Part shown: positions 26,422-35,286 of the stretch, one piece after another
How the letters are laid out: each line of letters starts with the position of its first letter
Position numbering within the stretch: position 1 is the first letter of the stretch
Notes under the pieces: model-generated
The model's database searches: none
What the model saw: the letters and a program-made list of their open reading frames with translations, nothing else
What the model was told of the DNA's origin: nothing
Assembly: GCA_945881835.1 (NCBI GenBank)
Contig: CAMCVP010000009.1
Location: 30,582-94,581 of the forward strand
Direction of reading: 5' to 3'
Source: Chryseobacterium gleum
GTDB taxonomy: Bacteria; Bacteroidota; Bacteroidia; Flavobacteriales_D; Sanyastnellaceae
DNA: 64,000 nt
Position numbers and translations under genes: made by a program

Positions 26422-27945
26422 TTATTTATTCGGAGTTAATATCCCACTTTCAAAAAGAAAAACATCGGTGGGTTCAGAATTCTGAACGAGCATCCAACCT
26501 TTTTCTTTGTCGTGCTTCAAAATATTCAAGTGCTGAAACTTGCTTCTGTCCCAACGCGTGGTGTCTTTTCCGTGCAAAAGAATCGTCGGGAAAACTGTCT
26601 TGTTGTATTCTGAAATAAGCCATCTTCTTCTTTCGTAATGTGGAATGTAGGTGGAAGGGAAATCGGACTGCAAGCACTGACAGCCATACGTGATCGGCTG
26701 TTCAGGGGTGTCTCCGGTTACTGCAACAAGTAGGGCTGGATGATTTCCAAATTCATTCATTTCACGACATTGCTTTTTCAATTCATCTATACGCACCACA
26801 TGAACGTACCAGGCTTTCCCTTTGTCAATGGCGTTCTCGAGAAGCGGAGAAAAGAAGATTGTTTTTATTCCAAAAGAAACAACAACAAGCAACAACGCAA
26901 TGCGATTGAATTTCAATTTATTTTTTGTGGAAAGAAAGGCATAGAAGTACAGTGAAAGGAAGATGAACACGAACGGAAGCGCGAGGAAAAATCTTCCACC
27001 CGAAAAGAAAAGTGAGTAGCCGCTTTCCTTTGTTTTTTCCATGAAGAGCGAGCCGAGAATTGCCAACAAGACGAAAGTAATTGTCCACGCTTCGAGGCGT
27101 TTGTTTTTCTTCCACAATAAAATTATTGCAGCTGGAAGTAAGAGCACGCTAATAAATCCGAAGCGCCAAAACAGCGGGGAAACCTGATCGAAATAATTGT
27201 TGAATCGGTAAATGGTTTCAAGGAAACTTGCCCAACTGAGTTTCACGCTGGGTGCTACGTGAATGAGCAATTCCGGATGCGCTTGGTAATAATGAAAGTT
27301 GAAGTAGAAGGGAAGCAGTCCGACTACAAAACCAACACCGAAGAAAAGCACTGCACGCAAAATAAATTTCTTGTTCCAATGAATGCTTGGAATAATGAGT
27401 GGAAGAAGCAATGCGCTGTTCAAATTTCCGTAAAGACCCCATCCAATAAAAACTCCAGCGAACACCAAGGAGAGGTTGGTTCGGAAATATTTCCAACAAA
27501 ATAATCCGAGACTTACAAAAAAGATTCCGCCAACAAATCCTCGAGGAATGGCTGTGAGTAGACTGTATTCCAACGGAAGCAAAAGGCAAGCGATCAATGG
27601 AATAAGGGCAGATTGCGCGGAAAGTTTATGTTTGAAATAGAATGCTAAAAGAAAAAATGGTGTGGTGGAAAGGATGAGCGTTGCAAGCGGAAGCGCTGCG
27701 TAAACGGGAAATCCAATTTTCATGAAAGGCACGGCCAACAAGGGTTCTATGTTAGGGCCGTAACTTTGTCCGTAAAAGCACGGCCCGTGAAAAACACCGT
27801 TCGAAAGGTCGGTAGCCACTTGCCACAAAAGCGTTTGATCGCTGTCTGTGTATTGAATGGAAAAGAAGAAATACACCAGCATTTTTTCAACGAGCACGAA
27901 GGCTGAAAGCACGAAAAAGAGTCTGTTGTATTGCTGTTGATTCAT
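26422..27945 (-). CDS. GT-C-like polytopic membrane protein
   Basis: 507 residues from the ATG at 27945 (a GTG at 27978 would add 11). About ten hydrophobic segments, then a soluble C-terminal part of about 130 residues. The first extracytoplasmic loop contains YTDSDQTLLWQVATDLSNG followed by GPCFYGQSYGPNIEPLLAVP; an acidic Asp pair after TM1 is typical of PMT/ArnT-type glycosyltransferases that use lipid-linked sugars. A glycosyltransferase role is a reasonable but unproven inference. The next gene on the strand is dtd. Confidence 0.62.
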   Translation of the reverse strand: MNQQQYNRLFFVLSAFVLVEKMLVYFFFSIQYTDSDQTLLWQVATDLSNGVFHGPCFYGQSYGPNIEPLLAVPFMKIGFPVYAALPLATLILSTTPFFLLAFYFKHKLSAQSALIPLIACLLLPLEYSLLTAIPRGFVGGIFFVSLGLFCWKYFRTNLSLVFAGVFIGWGLYGNLNSALLLPLIIPSIHWNKKFILRAVLFFGVGFVVGLLPFYFNFHYYQAHPELLIHVAPSVKLSWASFLETIYRFNNYFDQVSPLFWRFGFISVLLLPAAIILLWKKNKRLEAWTITFVLLAILGSLFMEKTKESGYSLFFSGGRFFLALPFVFIFLSLYFYAFLSTKNKLKFNRIALLLVVVSFGIKTIFFSPLLENAIDKGKAWYVHVVRIDELKKQCREMNEFGNHPALLVAVTGDTPEQPITYGCQCLQSDFPSTYIPHYERRRWLISEYNKTVFPTILLHGKDTTRWDRSKFQHLNILKHDKEKGWMLVQNSEPTDVFLFESGILTPNK

Positions 27946-28001
27946 GGTTAAATGTCCACAAAGGATAAATGCTTGCACAAGTTATTATATTTTCGTGAGG
28001 A

Positions 28002-30101
28002 ATGTCTAAACTGGAAAACGATATTTCATTTTTGAAGGGTGTAGGTCCTGCGCGCGCCGATCAATTCCGCATGGAATTGGGCATTCGCACGTGGGAAGAT
28101 TTGCTCATGCATTATCCGTTTCGTTATGTAGATAAGAGTCAGGTTCAGAAGGTGCGCGACGTGAAGTCAGACGCCGTTGCGGTGCAGTTGCAAGGAACAA
28201 TCGTTCGTTTAACAGAACTGGGTGAAGCGCGCGCCAAGCGTTTGGTCGGAATCTTTCAAGACGAGACGGGTACCATGGAGTTGGTGTGGTTCAAAGGAGC
28301 GCGTTGGCTGAAGAGCAGTTTGCCTTTGAACAAGCCTTGTTTGGTGTATGGAAAACCAACCGAGTTCAAAGGCAAATTCAATATTGCTCATCCGGAAGTG
28401 GAAGAGATTGAATCTTCGCGCATCGCTGCTGGCGTGGGTTTGAAGCCTGTGTACAGCACTACAGAGAAGATGTCGAACAGAGGTTTGAACAGCAACGTCA
28501 TTGGAAAATTAACGCTGCAGTTGTGTGAAGAAGTTCGAAATGAAATTCCGGAAGTGTTGCCGCAGGAATTGATTCAGCAATACAAATTAATTTCTCGCGC
28601 GGAAGCGTTGGTGCAATTGCACGCGCCTGCGAATGCAGAGAAGTTGGAGCAGGCGCGCAGAAGATTAAAGTTTGAAGAATTGTTTTTCCTTCAGTTGCAA
28701 GTGTTGCAAACGAAGTTGGCGGGCACGGTAGAGCAGCGCGGAGTGGTGTTCGAGAAGGTGGGAGAATTATTCAATTCGTTTTATAAAAAGCATTTGCCGT
28801 TTGAATTAACGGGGGCGCAGAAGCGCGTGGTGAAAGAGATTCGCACCGATGTGGTGAAGGGCTTTCACATGAACCGTTTGGTTCAGGGCGATGTTGGAAG
28901 TGGAAAAACCATTGTTGCGCTCATGGCTATTTTGTTGGCTATTGACAACGGCTATCAAGCATGTCTCATGGCACCTACAGAGATTTTAGCGAATCAGCAT
29001 TACGAAGGCATTTCGCAATTGCTCGAGCCGTTGGGAGTTCGTGTTGAATTGTTAACCGGTTCAGTGAAGAAGAAGAGTCGTGTTCCGTTAATGGAAGATT
29101 TAAAGAGTGGTGAATTGAAGTTCATTATTGGAACGCACGCTTTGATAGAACCTGTTGTTGAGTTTGCGAATTTGGGATTGGTGGTGATCGATGAGCAACA
29201 TCGGTTTGGTGTTGCGCAGCGCGCTGCCTTGTGGAAGAAGGCGGCCTTGCCTCCGCATATCTTGGTTATGACAGCAACGCCTATTCCGCGCACGTTGGCC
29301 ATGACGGTGTATGGCGATTTGGATGTGAGTATTATCGATGAGCTTCCTCCGGGAAGAAAGCCGGTGAATACGCAGTGGCACACCGATGCTTATCGGTTGA
29401 TGTTGTTTGAATTTATTCGCCAGGAAATTGCATTGGGTCGTCAGGTCTATGTTGTTTATCCGATGATTGAAGAGAGCGAGAAGATGGACTACAAGGATTT
29501 GTTCGACGGCTACGAGAGCATGTCGCGCGCCTTTCCATCTCCGCAGTATTTCATTTCCATTGTTCATGGAAGAATGAAGGCAGAAGATCGCGATTTCGAG
29601 ATGAAGCAATTTATAGAGAAGAAGACACAGATTATGGTGGCTACCACGGTAATTGAAGTCGGGGTGAATGTTCCGAATGCGAGTGTGATGGTGATAGAGA
29701 GTGCCGAGCGCTTTGGCTTGTCGCAGTTGCACCAGTTGCGCGGCAGGGTAGGGCGTGGAGCCGATCAGAGTTATTGTGTCCTTATGACCGGACACAAACT
29801 CAGCGACGACACGAAGTTGCGTATGGAGACGATGGTTCGCACCACAGACGGATTTGAAATTGCTGAAGTCGATTTACGCTTACGCGGTCCCGGCGATTTG
29901 GCCGGTACAGCGCAGAGTGGTGTTTTGCAGTTGCGTATCGCAGACATGGTGAAGGACCAACAGATGATGGCTGCCGCCCGCAACATCGCCAATGAATGGC
30001 TTACGGAAGATCCAAATTTATCTAGCGAAAGCAGCGCCCCTATTCGCGAGGAACTTTTGCGTTTGAAGAAGAAGAAGAGTGATTGGAGTGGGATTTCTTA
30101 A
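28002..30101 (+). CDS. recG: ATP-dependent DNA helicase RecG
   Basis: 699 residues, normal length. The wedge/OB domain spans about 50-170 (LLMHYPFRYVDKS, FNIAHPEVEEIE). Helicase motifs: I GDVGSGKTIVALMAI, Ia APTEILANQHY, II DEQHRFGVAQR (DEQH box), III MTATPIPRTLAMTVYGDLD, V VATTVIEVGVNVPNA and VI QLRGRVGRG. It remodels stalled forks and Holliday junctions in the cytoplasm. Its TAA is followed with no gap by the first hairpin of the ATGA array. That neighbourhood may be chance. Confidence 0.97.
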   Translation: MSKLENDISFLKGVGPARADQFRMELGIRTWEDLLMHYPFRYVDKSQVQKVRDVKSDAVAVQLQGTIVRLTELGEARAKRLVGIFQDETGTMELVWFKGARWLKSSLPLNKPCLVYGKPTEFKGKFNIAHPEVEEIESSRIAAGVGLKPVYSTTEKMSNRGLNSNVIGKLTLQLCEEVRNEIPEVLPQELIQQYKLISRAEALVQLHAPANAEKLEQARRRLKFEELFFLQLQVLQTKLAGTVEQRGVVFEKVGELFNSFYKKHLPFELTGAQKRVVKEIRTDVVKGFHMNRLVQGDVGSGKTIVALMAILLAIDNGYQACLMAPTEILANQHYEGISQLLEPLGVRVELLTGSVKKKSRVPLMEDLKSGELKFIIGTHALIEPVVEFANLGLVVIDEQHRFGVAQRAALWKKAALPPHILVMTATPIPRTLAMTVYGDLDVSIIDELPPGRKPVNTQWHTDAYRLMLFEFIRQEIALGRQVYVVYPMIEESEKMDYKDLFDGYESMSRAFPSPQYFISIVHGRMKAEDRDFEMKQFIEKKTQIMVATTVIEVGVNVPNASVMVIESAERFGLSQLHQLRGRVGRGADQSYCVLMTGHKLSDDTKLRMETMVRTTDGFEIAEVDLRLRGPGDLAGTAQSGVLQLRIADMVKDQQMMAAARNIANEWLTEDPNLSSESSAPIREELLRLKKKKSDWSGIS

Positions 30102-30273
30102 CGCAACGGAGTTGCGATGACGGCGAAGCCGATGACACATTTCATGTGATGACCTTCTTCGAAAGATGACACTTTGTGATGACAATCTACTATTGATGAC
30201 CACTGCGTGGATGACACTTTGTGATGACAATCTACGATTGATGACGAACAAGTTCGATGACCGTTCCGGATGA
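30102..30273. repeat. Array of 11 mini-hairpins with constant ATGA linker
   Basis: Starting on the base after the recG stop, eleven short inverted repeats (9-15 nt) are each followed by exactly ATGA. Stems differ: CGCAAC-GGA-GTTGCG (30102-30116), CGGC-GAA-GCCG, CACAT-TTC-ATGTG, CCTTC-TTC-GAAaG, CAC-TTT-GTG (twice), CAATC-TAC-tATTG and its intact copy CAATC-TAC-GATTG, CCAC-TGC-GTGG, CGAAC-AA-GTTCG, CCG-TTC-CGG. Every unit begins with C and ends with G. Lower-case letters mark mismatches. In eight units the three-base loop is GNA on one strand. With the two arrays that follow it fills the 443-bp recG - NHL gap; no gene is seen in it. Confidence 0.9.
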
Positions 30274-30281
30274 AAGGCAAC

Positions 30282-30369
30282 AACGAAGTTCCCGTTACGC
30301 AGTAGGAATTATGAAATAGGAATTAAACCGAAGGTTTTCCAATAACGTAGTTCCAGAGCCCCTCAGGGC
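30282..30369. repeat. Mini-hairpin array with 5-nt CCAAT/GGAAT linkers (copy 1)
   Basis: Directly after the ATGA array comes a second grammar: hairpins AAC-GAA-GTT, TAC-GCA-GTA, TAT-GAA-ATA, AAACC-GAA-GGTTT, AAC-GTA-GTT and GCCC-CTCA-GGGC, separated by five-base linkers (CCCGT, GGAAT, GGAAT, CCAAT, CCAGA). All but the last have GNA loops on the plus strand. The same hairpins and linkers recur at 35287 and 61711. Confidence 0.85.
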
Positions 30370-30372
30370 GTC

Positions 30373-30524
30373 ATCCGAACTGCCCCCAGCAAAGCTGGGG
30401 GATAAAGGTTGTGATGAGAGTTAATTTCAAGCAAAAAGAGCTAATAAAAAAAGAGAGCTCCTACTTCTGTGTAAGAGCTCTCTTTAGATTTTTCTCCCCC
30501 AGCTTTGCTGGGGGCATTTCGGAT
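30373..30524. repeat. 152-bp MITE-like element with 30-bp terminal inverted repeats
   Basis: The segments 30373-30402 and 30495-30524 are inverted repeats matching at 29 of 30 positions, and the similarity extends about five bases outward. Each arm itself folds as a hairpin with stem CCCCCAGC / GCTGGGGG and a three-base loop (AAA or TTT). The inside carries a strong terminator stem and no open reading frame. Another hairpin (GCTCGC-AGA-GCGAGC, 30528-30542) follows at the NHL gene's stop codon. Size and ends resemble a non-autonomous element; no target duplication was recognised. Confidence 0.7.
30450..30485. terminator. Bidirectional terminator stem inside the MITE-like element
   Basis: Eleven paired bases (AAAGAGAGCTC / GAGCTCTCTTT) around a 14-nt loop, flanked by an A-rich tract on the left and T-rich sequence on the right. 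It is well placed to end recG transcription from the left and the NHL-protein transcript from the right. Confidence 0.72.
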
Positions 30525-30544
30525 GCCGCTCGCAGAGCGAGCTT

Positions 30545-33500
30545 TTATTTCTGCACAACAAATCGCTTCACCACCTCATTTACTTTAATGAAGTAATTTC
30601 CATTATTGAAATTTTCAAGCTGAATGAGTTCGTTGGTTGATTGAATTTTGTTTTTGTAAATCACTTTTCCAATTGCATCGAAAACAACATATTCTTCACC
30701 GAGAAGAGATGTGTTCACTTGAAGTGTGATGCTAGTTGAAGCTGGATTAGGATAAAGTGAAATTCTTGTTGAAGTGAATTCCTCAATGCCCACTGTTGAA
30801 TCGAGAATATTCGAATGCGAATAGACTAACGTTCGTTGCGGATCGCAACTTACTCCCGCCACTTCAATCATATAATATGTTTCTCCAACTGATGGATTAA
30901 CATCTGTGAATGAGTTTAAGTTGCTTGCAATTGTGGTAAGCAGATTAAGTGAACTTGCAGATGAACCTCTGTAGATTGAATAGCTTCCAAAATCAAAACC
31001 TTCGTAGTCACTCCAGATTAAATTCACGTTGCTACCCAATCCTTGGTTCGCAGTTAAGTGGATTGTTTTGTGGAAGTTTGACGTAGATGATAAGATTCCG
31101 CAAGTGTCGATCAATGCGAGTTTATATCGATTTGCTTGAATTTGAGGATCTGAATTTAAGTCTTCAAAAATTCCATTAGATCCGTAGGCAACTGTTCCAA
31201 TTTGTGCATACTCATTCGCAACATTGGTTTCTTTTAACACTACATATGAATTAATCAAATCTGAAGTAACCGGTTCCCAAACCACATTGTTCTTTCCCGT
31301 TACTTGATCGACAGTTACAATACAAACTGGCACTGGATCTAGAATTGAGAAGTTCACTGATACAGGTCCAGCTGAAACTGCACATCCGTTTTCATCAATT
31401 GCTGTTATACTGAAATCTCCTGAAGCATTTACATTGATAGAACTAGCAGTAAGTCCGTTATTCCAAAGAAGGTTTGTATATGTTCCTCCTGAAACAGTCA
31501 ATGTTGCTTCTCCGCCTGCACAACCTGCGTTAGCTTGCTCAACAAGAATACTTGGAATGATTGCACTTGGCAACTCTGTTATTGAAACAATATTTGAAAC
31601 TGCGGTACATCCGTTTTGATTGATACTCACTTGATAATTTCCACCTGATGAAACTGAAATATTTTGATTTGTTTCATTTGGAATTAAAGTTCCATTCAAG
31701 TACCATTGGTAGGCAATTCCAGTAGCTGAAGTAGCTGCTTGCAATTGAAGTGTTGTTCCTGCGCAGAACGTATTGGTGGTTGAACTTGCTGCGCTTACTG
31801 AAATTGAACAGTTGTTATTTACAGCGAATAGGTAAGAAGAGACCGAGCAAGTGCCATCGCTTTCCGTAAGTGTCAATTGATAAGGTCCGTTTTGTCCCCA
31901 CATAATAGACACGTTGTTTGTGCCTTGTCCAGATGCAATTGCTCCATTGGTTACAGTCCAATTGTATGTGTTTCCTGGAATTGGATTTACAATGTAGTTG
32001 TATGCGTTGAATGGTGTAATGTTCGGATTTCCAATGATGGTTTGAGCTGCGAAAGAACTATATGTAAGAACCTTTGCTCCAGACATCCAACTTCCGGAGA
32101 TTCCGTATGACGCATCTGGTATAACAAAACAAGCATAAGTTCTTGTTCCTGTGAATGCGTCAACTGTAAGAGATGAAGCAGTTGCTCCTGGAATTATGTT
32201 CCAACCTGAAGTGTTGGATCCTGATGGAGCGGGATTGTTGCCTGTTTTGAAGTGCCATTGGAGGGAGTAGTTGGTAATTGCTGTTGGGACAGTGCTGATT
32301 GAAATATCATAACTTGTTACCTCTGGGCAGATGGTATTGGTTGTGTTCTCAACGAAGCCATAGTCAAATGGAATTCCTGCACACGTGCAATCCGATAAAT
32401 AAGCATCTAAAATTGTTGTTGAATTACCATCATCACATGTGGTACTTGTAAAATGACAAGACCCATCGTCACACCCCGCCGTTGAATTGAAATTACACGC
32501 AAGAGGGTTGGTACATCCGGCATAAATACAAGTTCCATCGTTACAAATTGCATTACTGTTGTAGTTACATGCATTCGTTTCAGTGCAACCTGGAATTAAG
32601 CAATCAAAAACACCAAGAGAAAAAGTAGTTGTGTCAGAACCAAATTCATTTACTGCGATTACCGTGTAATTTGTAAGCGATGATAAAGCTGTCGGAGTTC
32701 CTGAAATTTCACCAGTCGAAGAATTGAAAATTAATCCCGCAGGCAATTCCGGATAGATTCTCCAACTTCCTAGAGAGATTTTTTTGATTTTTTGATTAGA
32801 TTCATCCGAAACTACAAGGTCACCATTCAAGTCAAGCGCTAGATCGAAAGGATTATAGAACCTCGCAAGAGTGCCAACCCCGTCAAGATCTCCAATTTCG
32901 CTACCTGCTATCGTGGATACAAAACCTTGAGGTGTGATTTTGCGGATACGATGATTAGATTGATCTGTTACAAAAATATTATCAAAAAGATCAATGACAA
33001 GGCTATTTGGGTTATAAAACGTAGCATTGGTGCCAGAGCCATCTAAATTACCTAAACTACCTCCAACAAAAGTTGAAACAATTCCTTCTGTAGATATTTT
33101 TCTAATAGCTTGATTTGATTGATCAACAACAAATATGTTTCCTTGGCTATCCAGTGCAATGGCACTTGGTGAATAAAACTTACTTTCGGCAGTTGTTCCG
33201 TTCACAAATCCTTGCTCTCCCCCCGCAATAGTAGTTACATTTCCATTTGTGTCTATTTTTCTAATTCTATTGTTGTATTTGTCAGCAACATAAATGTTCC
33301 CCGATTGATCCATTGCAATTCCTTTGGCAGCGTAAAATTGGGCGGATAAAGCGGACGCATCTAAAAATCCTTGGGTACTCCCTGCGTAATCAGTGACATT
33401 GCTATTCGAGTCGATTTTGCGTATTTTGAAATTCCACCGATCACATACATAGACATTTCCTAAATTGTCAGTAACCACATCACTAGGAAATGCAAATCGA

Positions 33501-33967
33501 GCATCCAACCCTCCACCATTTGAATAGCCGTTGGCACCGAAATAACTGCCAGCAAGGGTTGTTACTTGTCCATCGGGAGTTATTTTTCGAATTTTAGAAT
33601 TCGCGTTATCAGCTACGAAAATATTTCCAAATTGATCAATACAAATTCCTTGAGGATTCCAAAATTGTGCGGATGTTGAAGGTCCATCTTGATAACCAAC
33701 TAATGAATAAGTTCCGTTATCAATTTGTTGCGAACTTCCCGCAATTGTCGTAACAGTTCCTAATTGGACTTGTGGCACAGCACCACCGTTGTTGGTTGGT
33801 TGAATAATTCCTAGGGAAATATTTAACGAAAGAACCGTTGGGTTTTGATAGTTTATCGATGGAGCTGTTTGTGCATTCAAATTACCAATGGTACTGATGC
33901 ATGAAATTGTGATGAATAAAGCAAAAATGGTTTTCAACGTGATGATTGGTTTGTTATTGAAATTCAT
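30545..33967 (-). CDS. NHL-repeat secreted protein with type IX secretion C-terminal domain
   Basis: 1140 residues. Signal peptide-like N-terminus (TIFALFITISCISTIGNLNA). Six NHL repeats (about 80-400), each with the IRKI...V.T.AG pattern and GNIFVADNxNxKIRKI-like strands, should make one beta-propeller. Then a putative Ig-like GLIFNSSTGEISGTP unit, a Cys-rich block with repeated NACNYNS / DGTC motifs, several PKD/Ig-like domains, and a type IX sorting domain (SLYPNPASTSITLQV ... YFIKVNEVVKRFVVQK). Probably exported by the Por/T9SS system and attached to or released from the cell surface. Ligand unknown. It is flanked by hairpin arrays on both sides. Confidence 0.88.
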   Translation of the reverse strand: MNFNNKPIITLKTIFALFITISCISTIGNLNAQTAPSINYQNPTVLSLNISLGIIQPTNNGGAVPQVQLGTVTTIAGSSQQIDNGTYSLVGYQDGPSTSAQFWNPQGICIDQFGNIFVADNANSKIRKITPDGQVTTLAGSYFGANGYSNGGGLDARFAFPSDVVTDNLGNVYVCDRWNFKIRKIDSNSNVTDYAGSTQGFLDASALSAQFYAAKGIAMDQSGNIYVADKYNNRIRKIDTNGNVTTIAGGEQGFVNGTTAESKFYSPSAIALDSQGNIFVVDQSNQAIRKISTEGIVSTFVGGSLGNLDGSGTNATFYNPNSLVIDLFDNIFVTDQSNHRIRKITPQGFVSTIAGSEIGDLDGVGTLARFYNPFDLALDLNGDLVVSDESNQKIKKISLGSWRIYPELPAGLIFNSSTGEISGTPTALSSLTNYTVIAVNEFGSDTTTFSLGVFDCLIPGCTETNACNYNSNAICNDGTCIYAGCTNPLACNFNSTAGCDDGSCHFTSTTCDDGNSTTILDAYLSDCTCAGIPFDYGFVENTTNTICPEVTSYDISISTVPTAITNYSLQWHFKTGNNPAPSGSNTSGWNIIPGATASSLTVDAFTGTRTYACFVIPDASYGISGSWMSGAKVLTYSSFAAQTIIGNPNITPFNAYNYIVNPIPGNTYNWTVTNGAIASGQGTNNVSIMWGQNGPYQLTLTESDGTCSVSSYLFAVNNNCSISVSAASSTTNTFCAGTTLQLQAATSATGIAYQWYLNGTLIPNETNQNISVSSGGNYQVSINQNGCTAVSNIVSITELPSAIIPSILVEQANAGCAGGEATLTVSGGTYTNLLWNNGLTASSINVNASGDFSITAIDENGCAVSAGPVSVNFSILDPVPVCIVTVDQVTGKNNVVWEPVTSDLINSYVVLKETNVANEYAQIGTVAYGSNGIFEDLNSDPQIQANRYKLALIDTCGILSSTSNFHKTIHLTANQGLGSNVNLIWSDYEGFDFGSYSIYRGSSASSLNLLTTIASNLNSFTDVNPSVGETYYMIEVAGVSCDPQRTLVYSHSNILDSTVGIEEFTSTRISLYPNPASTSITLQVNTSLLGEEYVVFDAIGKVIYKNKIQSTNELIQLENFNNGNYFIKVNEVVKRFVVQK

Positions 33968-33996
33968 AAGTTGTTTTTTAGTCTTTTTTCGGTTTA

Positions 33997-34004
33997 CGAA
34001 TATA
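33997..34004 (-). promoter_or_regulatory. Candidate -7 box (TATATTCG) of the NHL-protein gene
   Basis: Minus-strand TATATTCG is of the TAnnTTCG variant found before several genes here and predicts a leader of about 25 nt. It borders the hairpin array that begins at 34011, which would place that array just upstream of the -7 region. Confidence 0.3.
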
Positions 34005-34010
34005 ATCTTA

Positions 34011-34153
34011 AATCATCTTTGATGATTAATCTTTCAGATCAATTGCTTTGCAATCAATCACCTTTGGTGAGCAATCCTAGGGATTTGTCGGAGCGTAGAT
34101 CGCAGCGCGATTGATTCGAAGAGTTGATCACGAAGTACTTGATCTGAAAGATT
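34011..34153. repeat. Irregular hairpin array with 15-bp outer inverted repeat
   Basis: Contains AATCATC-TTT-GATGATT (34011-34027), ATCT-TTC-AGAT, ATTGC-TTT-GCAAT, TCACC-TTT-GGTGA, AATCC-TAG-GGATT, ATCGC-AGC-GCGAT, short AC-GAA-GT and TC-GAA-GA, and ATCT-GAA-AGAT (34142-34152). The 15-mer AATCTTTCAGATCAA at 34028-34042 is perfectly inverted at 34139-34153. Linkers are irregular (CAA, TGATC-like), so this may be an older or different member of the same kind of element. It occupies most of the gap between the NHL gene and the DUF1016 gene. Confidence 0.75.
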
Positions 34154-34225
34154 GATGAATAAACAGCATATAACCTGCATATATAGAATAGTGTTTATGC
34201 CAAATTGCTGCTAGAGATTTGCCAC

Positions 34226-35212
34226 ATGGAAGCAAAAATTTACACTCCGTTTTTTGATGAGATAAAAAACAAGATTCGCTCTGCACAATATGCTGCAATG
34301 CGAGAAGTGAATATTCAGTTGATTCAACTGTATTGGGAAATTGGACGGTCAATATCGGAAAAGCAAAAATTGGGTTGGGGCAAAAGTGTTGTGCAAAAAC
34401 TATCAGATGAACTTCTGCTTGAATTTCCAAAATCATCTGGATTTTCCGCAGCAAATCTTTGGCTTATGGCTCAATTCTACAACAAATATTACCAAAATGA
34501 AAATCTCGTACCATTGGTACGAGAAATTCCTTGGACACACAACGTTGTAATTCTGAAACGGGTTAAAAGTTTGGCTGACAGATCATTCTACATAACTAAA
34601 TGTTTGTATGAGCGTTGGACCAAAGCTCAACTGATTAGGGAAATTGAGAATGAAACACATCTGAAGATTCTGAATTCACAAAATAGTTTTCTTGATCATT
34701 CAAAAGAGAAATCAATAACGTTAAAGGATAAATATCTATTTGATTTTCTAGAGTTGGATATTAATCATTCTGAGAGGGATTTGGAAAAGGGACTGCTCAA
34801 TAATGTTCAGAAATTCCTTCTTGAAATGGGAAATCAGTTTTCATTTATTGGAAGTCAATTTAAAATTCAATTGGAAGGAAACGAGTATTTCATTGATCTC
34901 CTTCTCTTTCACAGAACCCTTCAATGTCTGGTAGCAATTGAACTTAAGGTTGGTGAGTTTATTCCCGAATACAAGGGGAAAATGGAATTTTATCTGGCTT
35001 TGTTGAACGATAAAGTACGATTACCTCATGAAAATGATTCAGTAGGAATTATTATTTGTAAATCGAAGAACAGAACTGTTGTAGAGTATTCATTAAAAAA
35101 GAGTAACTATCCCATTGGGGTCTCAAGCTATTCCACTTCAAAAGAACTGCCAGAGGAATTTAGCGCCCAACTTCCAACACTTGAAGCCATTAAGAGATCT
35201 TTTGGTAAATAG
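34226..35212 (+). CDS. DUF1016 (YhcG-type) PDDEXK nuclease
   Basis: 328 residues from the ATG at 34226 (a TTG at 34205 would add seven). The N-terminal DUF1016 helical domain shows NIQLIQLYWEIGRSISEKQ, WGKSVVQKLSDELLLEFP and FSAANLWLMAQFYNKY. The C-terminal PDDEXK nuclease domain has YFIDLLLFHRTLQCLVAIELK, i.e. the metal-binding Asp followed by the ExK motif, and GIIICKSKNRTVVEYSL. Members occur in mobile or defence-rich regions and near restriction systems, but the target is unknown. No partner gene is adjacent; both sides are hairpin arrays. It looks AT-rich by eye, suggesting acquisition. Confidence 0.87.
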   Translation: MEAKIYTPFFDEIKNKIRSAQYAAMREVNIQLIQLYWEIGRSISEKQKLGWGKSVVQKLSDELLLEFPKSSGFSAANLWLMAQFYNKYYQNENLVPLVREIPWTHNVVILKRVKSLADRSFYITKCLYERWTKAQLIREIENETHLKILNSQNSFLDHSKEKSITLKDKYLFDFLELDINHSERDLEKGLLNNVQKFLLEMGNQFSFIGSQFKIQLEGNEYFIDLLLFHRTLQCLVAIELKVGEFIPEYKGKMEFYLALLNDKVRLPHENDSVGIIICKSKNRTVVEYSLKKSNYPIGVSSYSTSKELPEEFSAQLPTLEAIKRSFGK

Positions 35213-35229
35213 TGCAGGAGGTTTCGCGA

Positions 35230-35275
35230 ATGTCTTTTTAAAAGGTAAGAAAGGTTAAGAAAAGGTAAGAGAGGG
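35230..35275 (+). repeat. Short purine-rich direct repeat (AGGTAAGA type)
   Basis: Three imperfect copies of AAAGGTAAGA / AAAGGTTAAGA lie between the DUF1016 stop and the next hairpin array. No open reading frame or promoter motif is seen here. Confidence 0.5.
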
Positions 35276-35286
35276 GAAGTTATAAC

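Noticed and set aside
29100..29795. 231-codon minus-strand open frame inside recG
   Set aside because: recG motifs run through this region on the plus strand; the antisense product is low-complexity and rich in His/Arg.
30102..30273. CRISPR array reading of the hairpin repeats
   Set aside because: The constant part is only four bases, the variable parts are 9-15 nt and self-complementary, and no cas gene is in the window.
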